Below the pieces are notes generated by a model that was not told where the DNA came from, ran no database searches, and saw only the letters and a program-made list of their open reading frames with translations. Positions 24,954 to 33,733 of a stretch of DNA of 41,503 bases are shown in pieces (positions within the stretch are counted from its first letter, which is position 1; each line of letters begins with the position of its first letter). A program made the translations under genes and the position numbers. This DNA comes from Candidatus Methylomirabilis sp. GTDB taxonomy: Bacteria; DYJV01. The DNA is taken from contig DYJV01000016.1 of assembly GCA_020722945.1 (NCBI GenBank), positions 1-41,503 on the forward strand, read 5' to 3'.

Positions 24954-26606
24954 ATGAATAAAATCTTGATCCATTCAATTATATCTATGTTATTAATTAT
25001 CTCTATCTTGTCATGTAGTAGCAAAGATGATGCAAAAGATGATAAAACCACTCATAAGAGTGATAACACAACTACATCAAACAATCAAACTCCTACAAAA
25101 GGGGATACATTAATATCAGGATCAATAGGTGATGCAAGCAATCTAATCCCTATACTTGCTTCAGATTCTGCATCACACAATATAGCTTCACTTGTATATA
25201 GCGGACTTCTAAAATATGATAAAAACCTAAATCTTACTCCTAATCTTGCTGATAACTTTTCAGTTTCAGAAGATAACAAAATCATACAGTTTACATTAAA
25301 AAAAGGTGTAAAATGGCAGGATGGAGCTGATTTTACTGCGGATGATGTTATATTTACCTACAAAACTATAATGGATCCAAAAACACCTACTGCATACAGA
25401 GGGGATTATGAGCTTATAGATCATATAGAAAAAGTTAACGATTACGAGATTAAAGTCTATTACACAAAACCTTTTGCCCCTGCACTTACCAGTTGGACAC
25501 TATCTATACTCCCAAAACATCTTCTTGAAAATGTAGATATAACAAAATCACCACTTTCGAAAGCTCCTATTGGGACAGGTCCATTTAAATTTAAGAAATG
25601 GGATACCGCCCAATACATTGAACTTACTTCCAACAGCAGTTACTTTGACGGAGAACCTTACCTTAATGGTTATATTTACAAGATAATACCTGATAGTGCA
25701 ACAATCTTCCTTGAGCTCAAAGCTGGTAAAATTGACGAAATGGGACTTACACCTATACAATATTCAAGACAGAGTGACACTGAGTTTTTTAAAGAGAAGT
25801 TCAAAAAATTCTCATATCCTATATTTAGTTACACATATTTAGGATTCAACCTTACAAACCCTATGTTTAAAGATAAAAGAGTCCGCCAAGCAATAGCTTA
25901 TGCAATTGACAAAAATGAGCTTGTCGAAGGAGTGCTACTTGGATTTGGCTCAGTTGCAACAGGTCCTTACAGGCCAGATATGTGGTATTACAACAAAGAT
26001 GTAAAACAGTATCCATTTAATCCTGAGCTCTCAAAAAGTATGCTTGCTGAATTAGGTTGGAAAGATACCGATAACGATGGAATAGTTGAAAAAGATGGTA
26101 AAAAATTTGAATTTACTATCCTTACAAATCAGGGGAATGCAAGCAGGGCAAATACTGCACAGATAATTCAGAAAAAATTGAGTGCAGTCGGTATAGATGT
26201 TAAAATAAGAGTTCTTGAATGGTCTTCATTTATAAATGAGTTTATTGACAAGAAGAAATTTGAAGCAGTAATTCTTGGCTGGAGCACAGGGATAGACCCT
26301 GATCAGTATGATATATGGCATTCATCAAAGAGCAATATAAAGGAGCTCAATTTCATATCATTCAAAAATAAAGAGGTTGATACCCTACTTGAACAGGGTA
26401 GAGTTACCTTTGACAGAGAGAAGAGAAAAGAGATATATTTTAGGTTTCAGGAGATACTTGCAGAGGAGCAGCCTTACATATTTCTTTATGTTCCCTCTTC
26501 ACTTGTAATTTTAAATAAAAGATTCAGAAATGTTGCCCCTGCACCAGCAGGGATAAACTATAACCTTGAAAAATGGTGGGTCCCTAAAATGGAGCAGAAA
26601 TATTGA
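24954..26606 (+). CDS. Peptide-type ABC substrate-binding lipoprotein (SBP family 5)
   Basis: The 550-residue protein has a lipoprotein signal (1-20, lipobox I-L-S-Cys21) and a polar Asp/Ser/Thr-rich linker (22-55). The family 5 fold of DppA/OppA-type receptors follows (NLTPNLADNFSVSEDNK, FTLKKGVKWQDGADFTADDV, APIGTGPFKFKKW). It probably binds peptides, or possibly nickel or sugars, in the periplasm. No permease or ATPase gene adjoins it, so it must use a transporter encoded elsewhere. The gene starts 21 bases after trmFO (TAGGAG site) and overlaps the birA start by four bases. Confidence 0.9.
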   Translation: MNKILIHSIISMLLIISILSCSSKDDAKDDKTTHKSDNTTTSNNQTPTKGDTLISGSIGDASNLIPILASDSASHNIASLVYSGLLKYDKNLNLTPNLADNFSVSEDNKIIQFTLKKGVKWQDGADFTADDVIFTYKTIMDPKTPTAYRGDYELIDHIEKVNDYEIKVYYTKPFAPALTSWTLSILPKHLLENVDITKSPLSKAPIGTGPFKFKKWDTAQYIELTSNSSYFDGEPYLNGYIYKIIPDSATIFLELKAGKIDEMGLTPIQYSRQSDTEFFKEKFKKFSYPIFSYTYLGFNLTNPMFKDKRVRQAIAYAIDKNELVEGVLLGFGSVATGPYRPDMWYYNKDVKQYPFNPELSKSMLAELGWKDTDNDGIVEKDGKKFEFTILTNQGNASRANTAQIIQKKLSAVGIDVKIRVLEWSSFINEFIDKKKFEAVILGWSTGIDPDQYDIWHSSKSNIKELNFISFKNKEVDTLLEQGRVTFDREKRKEIYFRFQEILAEEQPYIFLYVPSSLVILNKRFRNVAPAPAGINYNLEKWWVPKMEQKY

Positions 26607-27346
26607 TAGATCTTAACCAACTAACCAAAATACCATTTATAAGCAGTATCAAATATTTCGAATCCACTACATCCACAAACAGCATTGCTCTTCAAAATAT
26701 TACGAGTGATGAGTTTACGATATTTATAGCAGAAACTCAGAGTGCTGGTAGAGGTCGCAACAATAGAAAATGGGTATCTCCCCCTTCAAGCAACCTCTAC
26801 TTCTCATTCATATTAAAACCTACTCTTAACCCTTCACTATTCTCACCTATCCCACTACTTGTTGCTGTATCTGTTTTGGAAGTAGTAAAAAGATATATTC
26901 CAAAAAATATCTATGTAAAATGGCCAAATGATATTTGGGTAGAGGATCGCAAAATATCTGGAACATTAATAGAAATTTCTAATAATAGTATTGTAGTAGG
27001 CATCGGAATAAATGTAAATATAAAAGATTTTCCGCAAATTGAGGGGAATCAGCCAACTTCATTTTTTATAGAAACAAACAAGATACACAATAGAACCGAA
27101 ATTCTTAAAGATTTTTTTCATAATTTCCACAAGTGCTACTCAATCTATCTCAAATCAGGGATACTACCTCCTGAATCTATGGCTGTATTGAATAACAACC
27201 TCAAATTCAAAAATCAGGAAGTTGAAGTGATATTTAACGGAAGTAGTAAAAGGGGGAGAGTTGAGGGGATTGGAGCTGATGGAGCTCTTCTCCTTGATAC
27301 TGGAAAAATATTAGCTGGAGATGTGGTTAGTGTAAGGAGTTTCTGA
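26603..27346 (+). CDS. birA: Biotin-[acetyl-CoA-carboxylase] ligase, short form
   Basis: The 247-residue enzyme shows the biotin-binding GRGRNNRKWVSPP segment and the KWPNDIW motif, then a small C-terminal SH3-like domain (RGRVEGIGADGALLLD). It lacks the N-terminal DNA-binding domain of E. coli BirA, so it is a ligase and not a repressor. It attaches biotin to carrier proteins of carboxylases. The start is a TTG that overlaps the stop of the preceding gene (TTGA), with GGAG upstream at good distance. It converges on the regulator gene; the two ends share a 30-base imperfect repeat. Confidence 0.92.
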   Translation: MIDLNQLTKIPFISSIKYFESTTSTNSIALQNITSDEFTIFIAETQSAGRGRNNRKWVSPPSSNLYFSFILKPTLNPSLFSPIPLLVAVSVLEVVKRYIPKNIYVKWPNDIWVEDRKISGTLIEISNNSIVVGIGINVNIKDFPQIEGNQPTSFFIETNKIHNRTEILKDFFHNFHKCYSIYLKSGILPPESMAVLNNNLKFKNQEVEVIFNGSSKRGRVEGIGADGALLLDTGKILAGDVVSVRSF

Positions 27347-27428
27347 TTCTGTCCAATTTACTTTCTCTTTATAACAAAAATTAAACTTACCCGATTATGG
27401 TTAGTGCGGAGACTTTTTGATTCTGTCC
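27325..27428. repeat. Pair of 30-base imperfect direct repeats at convergent gene ends
   Basis: 27325-27354 and 27399-27428 both begin GGTTAGTG and end TTGATTCTGTCC or CTGATTCTGTCC; 24 of 30 positions agree. One copy holds the birA stop codon, the other the ntrC-type regulator stop on the opposite strand. Confidence 0.6.
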
Positions 27429-28765
27429 CTTAATGTTTCCCTTGGAACTCCAAGAAGCCTTGCTGCTTTTGAAATATTGTTCCCTGATTTAATAAGAGCC
27501 TCATTTATAATACTTCTGCTCAACTCTGATTCAATTTTACGAAGAGAGTTACTATTGAGCTTAAATGCTCTATTTTCAAATAGCTCAGATTGAGATTGGA
27601 CAAAATTTTGCCTCATCTCCAAAGGTAAGAATTTGGCTGAAAAGATACTATCATTGTTTACAATAACAACTCTCTCAACAACATTCCTTAACTCTCTCAC
27701 ATTCCCTCTCCATGGATAATTGGTAAGGCATTCTACAGCTTCTTCATCAATATCTACAATATTTTTGTTATACTTTTTATTAAAAAGATCAATAAAATAT
27801 TTTGCAAGTAGTATAATATCCCCCTTACGCTCCCTCAAAGCAGGAATATGTATAGGGAAAACATTTATCCTATAGTAAAGGTCATCTCTGAATTTTCTGC
27901 TTTCAACCATTTTGAGAAGATCTTTATTTGTAGCACAGATTATCCTTACATCTGTATTAATCACTTTAGTGCTACCAATACGTCTGAAAGATTTCTCTTC
28001 AATAAATCTCAGAAGTTTACTTTGCATATTTATATCCATATCACCTATTTCATCAAGAAAAAGCGTCCCTCCATTGGCTTCTTCAAGGTAACCAATTTTC
28101 CTATAAATAGCATTTGTAAATGCACCCCTCTCAAAACCAAAGAATTCACTTTCAAGAAGATTTTCAGGAATAGATGCACAATTAACAGCAATAAAAGGCT
28201 TATCTCTCCTATGACTCAAATTGTGAATAGATTTGGCAACTAACTCCTTACCTACTCCACTCTCACCTGTTATAAGAACAGTGGCATCACCATGCTTTGC
28301 TATACTTTCAATATCTCTCTTAACATTTTTGACAACTTCACTTTGACCTACAAATTCAACTCCAAAGTGATCTTTCTGTAGAAGTTTAACCTCTTTTTTG
28401 AGGGATTCAGTCTCTAATGCAAGTTTTACTATCAGCTTGATAGAAGATTTTTTTAGAGGTTTCTCAACATAATCGTAAGCACCCAATTTTATAGCTTTTA
28501 CAGCATCTTCAATAGACGCATAACCTGTCATAATTATTATAAGAGTATTACTGTCAATTTCTTTGAGGCTTTTCAGAACATCAAGCCCATTTATATCAGG
28601 AAGGTTTATATCAAGTAGAACAAGATCAAATTTGGTTTCGAGAAATTTGTCAATAGCCTCATTTCCGCTACTTGAAGTTTCTATAAAGTAACTATCCTCT
28701 TTAAATATCCTCTTTAAGGTTATCCTTATTAACTCTTCATCATCTACGATCAATATCTTTTTCAA
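27401..28765 (-). CDS. NtrC-family sigma54-dependent response regulator
   Basis: The 454-residue protein has a receiver domain (1-120; acidic pocket D8 D9, phospho-acceptor Asp52), an AAA+ domain and a Fis-type HTH at the C-terminus (NISKAARLLGVPRETLRDRI). The AAA+ domain shows Walker A GESGVGKE (167-174) and Walker B GGTLFLDE (232-239). The sigma54-contact loop reads GAFTNA (214-219) instead of the usual GAFTGA. It would activate sigma54 promoters when phosphorylated, but no histidine kinase gene is beside it, so it is an orphan here. I did not find a convincing -24/-12 promoter in the window. It is transcribed away from the glycosyltransferase gene, 77 bases upstream. Confidence 0.93.
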   Translation of the reverse strand: MKKILIVDDEELIRITLKRIFKEDSYFIETSSSGNEAIDKFLETKFDLVLLDINLPDINGLDVLKSLKEIDSNTLIIIMTGYASIEDAVKAIKLGAYDYVEKPLKKSSIKLIVKLALETESLKKEVKLLQKDHFGVEFVGQSEVVKNVKRDIESIAKHGDATVLITGESGVGKELVAKSIHNLSHRRDKPFIAVNCASIPENLLESEFFGFERGAFTNAIYRKIGYLEEANGGTLFLDEIGDMDINMQSKLLRFIEEKSFRRIGSTKVINTDVRIICATNKDLLKMVESRKFRDDLYYRINVFPIHIPALRERKGDIILLAKYFIDLFNKKYNKNIVDIDEEAVECLTNYPWRGNVRELRNVVERVVIVNNDSIFSAKFLPLEMRQNFVQSQSELFENRAFKLNSNSLRKIESELSRSIINEALIKSGNNISKAARLLGVPRETLRDRIKKSPH

Positions 28766-28842
28766 TTGTTAACCTTTCTGATAATAAATTAGGGTAAATC
28801 TTAAATTTAAGAGAGTTTTATACCAAAGAGAAAAATATTTTA

Positions 28843-30000
28843 TCAATTATCAAGAAGCCACTGCTGGTAATATTGTGCAATTAGAGGGTCTTTATCTCTA
28901 TATTTTTCATGTAATCTCAACATCTCACCCTTTAAACTTAATCTGTCAAGATTAAGAGTGTTGATCTCCTGATTTAATATTTTAACACTATTATCATCAC
29001 CTTTATAAGCAAAGATATCCCTAAGCAATTCAAAATTCTTTATAGTAGGCTCAAAAATAAGAAGTTTTTTTGATATATTAAGAGCATCATCAACTTTATT
29101 TTCTAAAAGATAATCATTTATCAACCTTTTATACCCGTAAAAGAAAAGAGGCTCTCTTGAAATTGTAGCAATAATATCATCCATATCAATATTATCAAAA
29201 GATTTCCTGACTATATAAAATGTTCCATACTCTGTTATTTTAAAATCAAAACCTTCATCGAGAATAGAGAGCTCTGGTGCAAGGGAGTGTCGCCATTTTG
29301 AAGTAATTAATTTGCTGTTGCTGTTCTCCTGTTTATTAAAATTTCTCCTTGTCTTCTCCTCAAAATGATACAAAGATATATCAGAATTAACATAAACACT
29401 CATTCCAACTTCTATAGCTTTAAAACAGAGATCAAGGTCTTCAAATCCATTTACAAAATTCTCATCAAACATCCCAAGTTGATAAAATAAATTTCTGGGG
29501 ATCATCAAACAAGCACCTGTAACCGCTTTTATCCGTCTTAACCCAAGTGCTGCATGGTAATCAGAAGGGAAACCTTTAAAAAGATGTGAAACTTTTAAAT
29601 CAGGGTATATTAAAACACCTGCATGTTGGATGGTATCATCAGGATAAAGAAGTTTCGCACCAACAATCCCAGCATCATACTTTTGGAAAGTATCTAAAAA
29701 ACTTGGGATAATACTACTCGTAAGAATAGTATCATTATTTAAAAAAAGGAGATAATCTCCTGAAGAGATATCTGCCCCTCTATTGCATGTAAATGAAAAA
29801 CCTCTGTTTGTAATATTTCTCTGGTATTTGAAGTCATCAATGGTTGAAAAAAAAGATTGGGTATCATCAGTAGAACAATCATCCGATACTACTATTTCAT
29901 AATCACCAAAATCATCAGAATATTTCTGTATAGAATTGACACAGTCAAGCGTAAGATTAAAATTGTTATAAACAGGTATAATTATTGATACTTTCTTCAC
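28843..30000 (-). CDS. Family 2 glycosyltransferase
   Basis: The 385-residue protein has an N-terminal GT-A domain (1-250): VSIIIPVYNN, the nucleotide-binding SDDCSTDDT, LLFLNNDT in place of the DxD motif, and a GFEDLDLCFKA acceptor-site segment. It probably adds sugars to polysaccharide or lipopolysaccharide, or glycosylates a protein. The C-terminal part (about 280-385) is helical, with a TPR-like look. No membrane segment is present. The start is GTG at 29998-30000 with a weak ribosome-binding site. Neither neighbour identifies the acceptor. Confidence 0.88.
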   Translation of the reverse strand: MKKVSIIIPVYNNFNLTLDCVNSIQKYSDDFGDYEIVVSDDCSTDDTQSFFSTIDDFKYQRNITNRGFSFTCNRGADISSGDYLLFLNNDTILTSSIIPSFLDTFQKYDAGIVGAKLLYPDDTIQHAGVLIYPDLKVSHLFKGFPSDYHAALGLRRIKAVTGACLMIPRNLFYQLGMFDENFVNGFEDLDLCFKAIEVGMSVYVNSDISLYHFEEKTRRNFNKQENSNSKLITSKWRHSLAPELSILDEGFDFKITEYGTFYIVRKSFDNIDMDDIIATISREPLFFYGYKRLINDYLLENKVDDALNISKKLLIFEPTIKNFELLRDIFAYKGDDNSVKILNQEINTLNLDRLSLKGEMLRLHEKYRDKDPLIAQYYQQWLLDN

Positions 30001-30033
30001 TTTCAGAACTCTGAATATTGAATATATTTATTA

Positions 30034-30062
30034 TTGAAAAAAGATTTAAATTTGGTTATAAA
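30034..30062 (+). promoter_or_regulatory. Promoter of the Tll0287-like gene
   Basis: TTGAAA (30034-30039), 17-base spacer, TATAAA (30057-30062). It places the transcript start near 30069, just before a GGAGGA ribosome-binding site. This excludes the in-frame ATG at 30034 as the start codon. Confidence 0.55.
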
Positions 30063-30090
30063 AAGTAAAATAAATATTGGAGGAATCACA

Positions 30091-30663
30091 ATGAAAAAAC
30101 TTATAACCTTTATTTTATCCTCTTTGATTATCTACTCCCATTACCTCTACGCTGAATCTAATGAAGATAGAGTCATACAAATTGGTGAAAAATACAGTAA
30201 AGAGCTGGTTCAATCACTCTCAAAGGAGCTTCAGAGTGCAATCAAAGATGGCGGCATTACAAGTGCATTATCTGTCTGCTCTAAAAAAGCAATTTTAATA
30301 ACATCAAATATTACAAAAGAGAATCCTGATATCACAATAAAGAGGACAACTTTCAAATATAGAAATCCACTTAATGCACCTGACAATAACGATAGTGAAG
30401 CTCTTAATTTTTTACAAAAAAGTAACTCAACAAATTTTTACATAAAAAAAGTAACCGAGAATAATCAAATATATTATCTATACTACAAAAAGCTACATAC
30501 TAAAGGTTTGTGTCTAAAATGTCATGGGACAGAAAGTGAAATAACTAATGAAACTTCATTAGCTATCAAGAAACTTTATCCCAATGACAAAGCCGTAGGT
30601 TACAAAAGTGGAGAGTTAAGAGGGAGCATCAAGGTATCAATCCCCCTGAAATATATTGAGTAA
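30091..30663 (+). CDS. Periplasmic monoheme c-type protein, Tll0287-like (DUF3365)
   Basis: The 190-residue protein has a signal peptide (1-20, cleavage near LYA/ES) and one CxxCH heme site (Cys141, Cys144, His145 in GLCLKCHG). The YRNPLNAPD and GYKSGELRGSIKVSIPL segments match the Tll0287/DUF3365 fold, a PAS-like heme domain found alone or as a sensor input. It could be a redox sensor or a small electron carrier. It is the only plus-strand gene between two minus-strand runs and has its own promoter. Its stop lies six bases from the transketolase stop. Confidence 0.85.
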   Translation: MKKLITFILSSLIIYSHYLYAESNEDRVIQIGEKYSKELVQSLSKELQSAIKDGGITSALSVCSKKAILITSNITKENPDITIKRTTFKYRNPLNAPDNNDSEALNFLQKSNSTNFYIKKVTENNQIYYLYYKKLHTKGLCLKCHGTESEITNETSLAIKKLYPNDKAVGYKSGELRGSIKVSIPLKYIE

Positions 30664-30669
30664 AATATT

Positions 30670-32574
30670 TTAAATATTTAGGTTGTCCTTTACACACTTT
30701 ATTATACCATCTGCATCTATGCCATTTATAGAGTAGAGAGCCGATGTTTTGCCAGAAGTAGTATAACCTCTAACGCCCAACTTTACAAATCTGCATCTTA
30801 TATCATTATCTATCATAGCATTGGCAACTCTTGATCCAAGCCCTGTATTTACATTGTGATCCTCAGCTGTTATTATCAACTTACACTTTGCAGATTCTTT
30901 TAGCATCTGAATATCGATATCAAGGGGTGAAGAGATATTAATGACAGCAACCTCAATACCCTCTTTTTTAAGTAGCTCTGAAGCTTTGATCGCTTCTTCA
31001 ACAATAGGACCCATGGTTATGATAGCAACATCTCTACCATCTCTTATCTTATCAGCTTTACCATAAATAAATTTATAATTTTCATTATAATACTCTTTAC
31101 CTTCTGAATCTAACACAATAGGAGCTTTTGACCTACCCATACCAACAAAAAAATTACCACTTGTGGACAAGATATACTTTACAGCTTTGTCTGTTTGGTT
31201 GGGGTCAGAGGGGATAATAACTTTAAAATTGAAAAGATTACCAATTAACCCAATATAGTCTATACAGTGGTGTGTTTTGCCATCTTCACCAACATTCAAC
31301 CCTATATGTGTGCATATAAGTTTGAGATTAGACATATTTATATCATTAAGTCTCATCTGGTTGTAAACTTCATCAACTCCAAACATTCCAAAATCTGAAA
31401 AAACAGAAATTATAGGTAATGTTGAGATAGCACCTGCTACAACAGCAGTATTATGCTCTTGTATCCCACTCTGAAAGAACTGATCCCCTCTAATCTTTGC
31501 AAAAGCGTCAGTTTTAACAGAACCTGAAAGATCACAGTCAAACACAGCAAAAGTAACATTGCTGTTTGACTCAGCAATATCTTTGAGTGCATTCCCATAA
31601 GCACTCCTATTGTCAAGAGATTTATCTTTGGAGTAAAATCTATTGTTTAATTTTAAAGTAAATTTGGGAGTTACTATCTCTCTATACTTTTTCAAGTGGG
31701 GTTGTGAACGCATTATTTTGTATCTATTAATATCATTTTTGATTCCAAGCTCCTCTAAAGCTTTTGAAAGCTCATCTTCACTTATGGCTTGACCGTGATA
31801 CTTTTCTCGGTTTTCCATAAAAGAAACCCCCTTGCCCATTACTGTATTTGCAATTATTGCAACAGGCTTTGGGGTGGTTACAGCATATTTGAGTGCATCA
31901 AATATCTCTTTAAAATCGTGTCCATTTATATCAATCACATCCCAACCATCAGAGGTGTAATTACCTTTTATATCTTGGGGCATAACATCCTTTATACACC
32001 CACTTATCTGCAACTTGTTGTAGTCTATCAAGGCAGTAAGGTTAGAAAGAGCAAATTTGTTAGCAAATCTCCTCGCCTCAGATATCTGACCCTTCTGCTG
32101 CTCCCCATCACCCATTAAAACAAAAACATTGCTATTTATATTTAATAGCTTTGAACCGAGTGCAAAACCACAACCTGCGGATAAACCTTGCCCAAGATTG
32201 CCGGTTGTCCATTCAACACCGGGAACATCTCTCTCAACATGACCCTCAAAAATAGAGCCTTTTAGTCTGAAATATGCAATTGACTCATCTACATCAAAAA
32301 ACTTAAATCGTCCAAGTCCAGCATACACAGCAGGTGATATATGCCCATTGCTAACAACAACTCTATCTCTACCTATATCGTCAAAATTATCTTTTGATAA
32401 ATTAGCAAATTTATAAAGAGTAAGGAGAATATCTATGGCTGACATAGACCCTCCAGGATGACCGCATCCAGCAAGTGTAGTCATTTTGAGGATATCACCA
32501 CGGCACAACCTACTCATTTCAGTCAATTCATTAAAATCTTGCTCTGTAAACTCAGTAAATAAAGGTGACTTCAT
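30670..32574 (-). CDS. tkt: Transketolase
   Basis: The 634-residue enzyme contains all three transketolase parts: a TPP-binding N-terminal domain (GCGHPGGSMS 37-46; GDGEQQKGQ from 155), a central pyrimidine-binding domain (FDCDLSGSV; QSGIQEHN) and a C-terminal domain. It transfers two-carbon units in the non-oxidative pentose phosphate pathway. DXP synthase is related, but the size and the GDGEQQKGQISEA segment fit transketolase. It follows the LOG gene with only three bases between, at the end of the long minus-strand gene string. Confidence 0.92.
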   Translation of the reverse strand: MKSPLFTEFTEQDFNELTEMSRLCRGDILKMTTLAGCGHPGGSMSAIDILLTLYKFANLSKDNFDDIGRDRVVVSNGHISPAVYAGLGRFKFFDVDESIAYFRLKGSIFEGHVERDVPGVEWTTGNLGQGLSAGCGFALGSKLLNINSNVFVLMGDGEQQKGQISEARRFANKFALSNLTALIDYNKLQISGCIKDVMPQDIKGNYTSDGWDVIDINGHDFKEIFDALKYAVTTPKPVAIIANTVMGKGVSFMENREKYHGQAISEDELSKALEELGIKNDINRYKIMRSQPHLKKYREIVTPKFTLKLNNRFYSKDKSLDNRSAYGNALKDIAESNSNVTFAVFDCDLSGSVKTDAFAKIRGDQFFQSGIQEHNTAVVAGAISTLPIISVFSDFGMFGVDEVYNQMRLNDINMSNLKLICTHIGLNVGEDGKTHHCIDYIGLIGNLFNFKVIIPSDPNQTDKAVKYILSTSGNFFVGMGRSKAPIVLDSEGKEYYNENYKFIYGKADKIRDGRDVAIITMGPIVEEAIKASELLKKEGIEVAVINISSPLDIDIQMLKESAKCKLIITAEDHNVNTGLGSRVANAMIDNDIRCRFVKLGVRGYTTSGKTSALYSINGIDADGIIKCVKDNLNI

Positions 32575-32577
32575 AAA

Positions 32578-33279
32578 TTATAATTTCCTTTCAAGACAAG
32601 TATTTTCTGATATACATTTCTTAACCACATCAAGAACATCGTAAGGATCGTCTATTATTTTAAATATATCAAGATCATCCTTCTTTATATAACCATTATA
32701 GACAAGAGAATCTTCAAACCATTTTAACAAACCCTCCCAATATTCACTACCTATCAGTATAACAGGAAAAGGTCTGATTTTGTTGGTCTGAATAAGGGTA
32801 AGTGCTTCTGCAAGCTCATCTAATGTCCCAAAACCTCCTGGGAAAATTATGAATGACCACGAATATTTGATTAACATAAGTTTCCTGACAAAGAAATATC
32901 TAAAATTCATTTTGAGATTAGTATATGGATTGTGGACCTGCTCCATTGGTAACTCTATATTCAAACCAACAGAGATACCATTATTTTCGAAAGAGCCTCT
33001 ATTGGCTGCTTCCATTATACCTGGTCCACCACCTGTCAAAACAGGAATATTGTTTTCAGCAAATAATTTACCAAGAAATCTTGCTTTGTGATAGTATACA
33101 TCATCCTCTTTCACCCTTGCTGAACCAAAAACAGTAACAGCTTTATCAAGTTTTGAAAGATCATCAAAACCCTCAACAAGCTCCGATATTATTCTGAATA
33201 TACGCCAAGTATCATTAATTTTGATGTTGTCTATAAGATACTGCTCTTCATTTGAAAAAGTAATCTTCTTATCCATCAT
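32578..33279 (-). CDS. LOG-family protein (TIGR00730, nucleotide phosphoribohydrolase-like)
   Basis: The 233-residue Rossmann-fold protein carries the two family motifs GGGPGIMEAANRG and PGGFGTLDELAEALTLIQ. LOG enzymes release the base from nucleoside 5'-monophosphates (cytokinin activation in plants). Bacterial members often act in nucleotide salvage and are frequently misnamed lysine decarboxylases. The start is one of two adjacent ATGs behind AAGGA. Confidence 0.9.
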   Translation of the reverse strand: MMDKKITFSNEEQYLIDNIKINDTWRIFRIISELVEGFDDLSKLDKAVTVFGSARVKEDDVYYHKARFLGKLFAENNIPVLTGGGPGIMEAANRGSFENNGISVGLNIELPMEQVHNPYTNLKMNFRYFFVRKLMLIKYSWSFIIFPGGFGTLDELAEALTLIQTNKIRPFPVILIGSEYWEGLLKWFEDSLVYNGYIKKDDLDIFKIIDDPYDVLDVVKKCISENTCLERKL

Positions 33280-33342
33280 AACAAAAATCCTTTCAAGATA
33301 TCTCCATCAATCTCAATAAATTAAGTAGTTACAAGAACTATT

Positions 33343-33528
33343 TTAATCAAGAGTCTTATCATCTATGTAACCTTTTTTGATACAATCCAATATTTCGTTC
33401 TCTGTGAGATGCGCCTCCAAAATATCTTGAGATATAAATAATTTGTTCTGACTCATCCCATCGAGCTTTTTTTTAAGATCATCCTCAATGTTGTCAATAT
33501 TGATAATTTTATAATTCTTTTCAGACAT
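33343..33528 (-). CDS. Small protein of unknown function
   Basis: The 61-residue acidic protein has a LTENEILDCIKKGYIDD-type C-terminus and no known motif or membrane segment. A GGGTGA ribosome-binding site lies before the ATG. It sits 25 bases after the winged-helix gene and in the same direction, so it is probably translated as part of the gene string. Confidence 0.6.
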   Translation of the reverse strand: MSEKNYKIINIDNIEDDLKKKLDGMSQNKLFISQDILEAHLTENEILDCIKKGYIDDKTLD

Positions 33529-33553
33529 ATATCACCCATTCTGTAAATATTTT

Positions 33554-33733
33554 TTATGGTAGCGAATAGTAACATCTCTTGGGAACTATAATCTTACCTT
33601 CATCTTTTAATTTTTTGAGTAACTTGCTGATATCAGATTTATCAAGAGAAGTCTCCTTTTCGATATCACCCGGTTTTATAGGTTTGGCAAGTTTTTTGAA
33701 GACTTCCAATATTATTTGTTCTTTATCTTCCAT
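33554..33733 (-). CDS. Small winged-helix DNA-binding protein
   Basis: The 59-residue protein is essentially one winged-helix domain: helix EQIILEVFKKL, turn KPGDIEKETSLDKSDISKLLKKL (recognition helix) and wing GKIIVPKRCYYSL. It resembles wHTH domains of archaeal and bacterial regulators but lacks any effector domain. The ATG overlaps the rodZ stop by one base, with GGGGGAG just upstream (a GTG three bases earlier is possible). The target is unknown; autoregulation of this envelope gene string is a guess. Confidence 0.75.
   Translation of the reverse strand: MEDKEQIILEVFKKLAKPIKPGDIEKETSLDKSDISKLLKKLKDEGKIIVPKRCYYSLP

Noticed and set aside
30034-30090. Upstream start of the Tll0287-like protein at 30034
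   Set aside because: The ATG at 30091 has GGAGGA upstream and starts a proper signal peptide; 30034 coincides with the -35 box of a good promoter.
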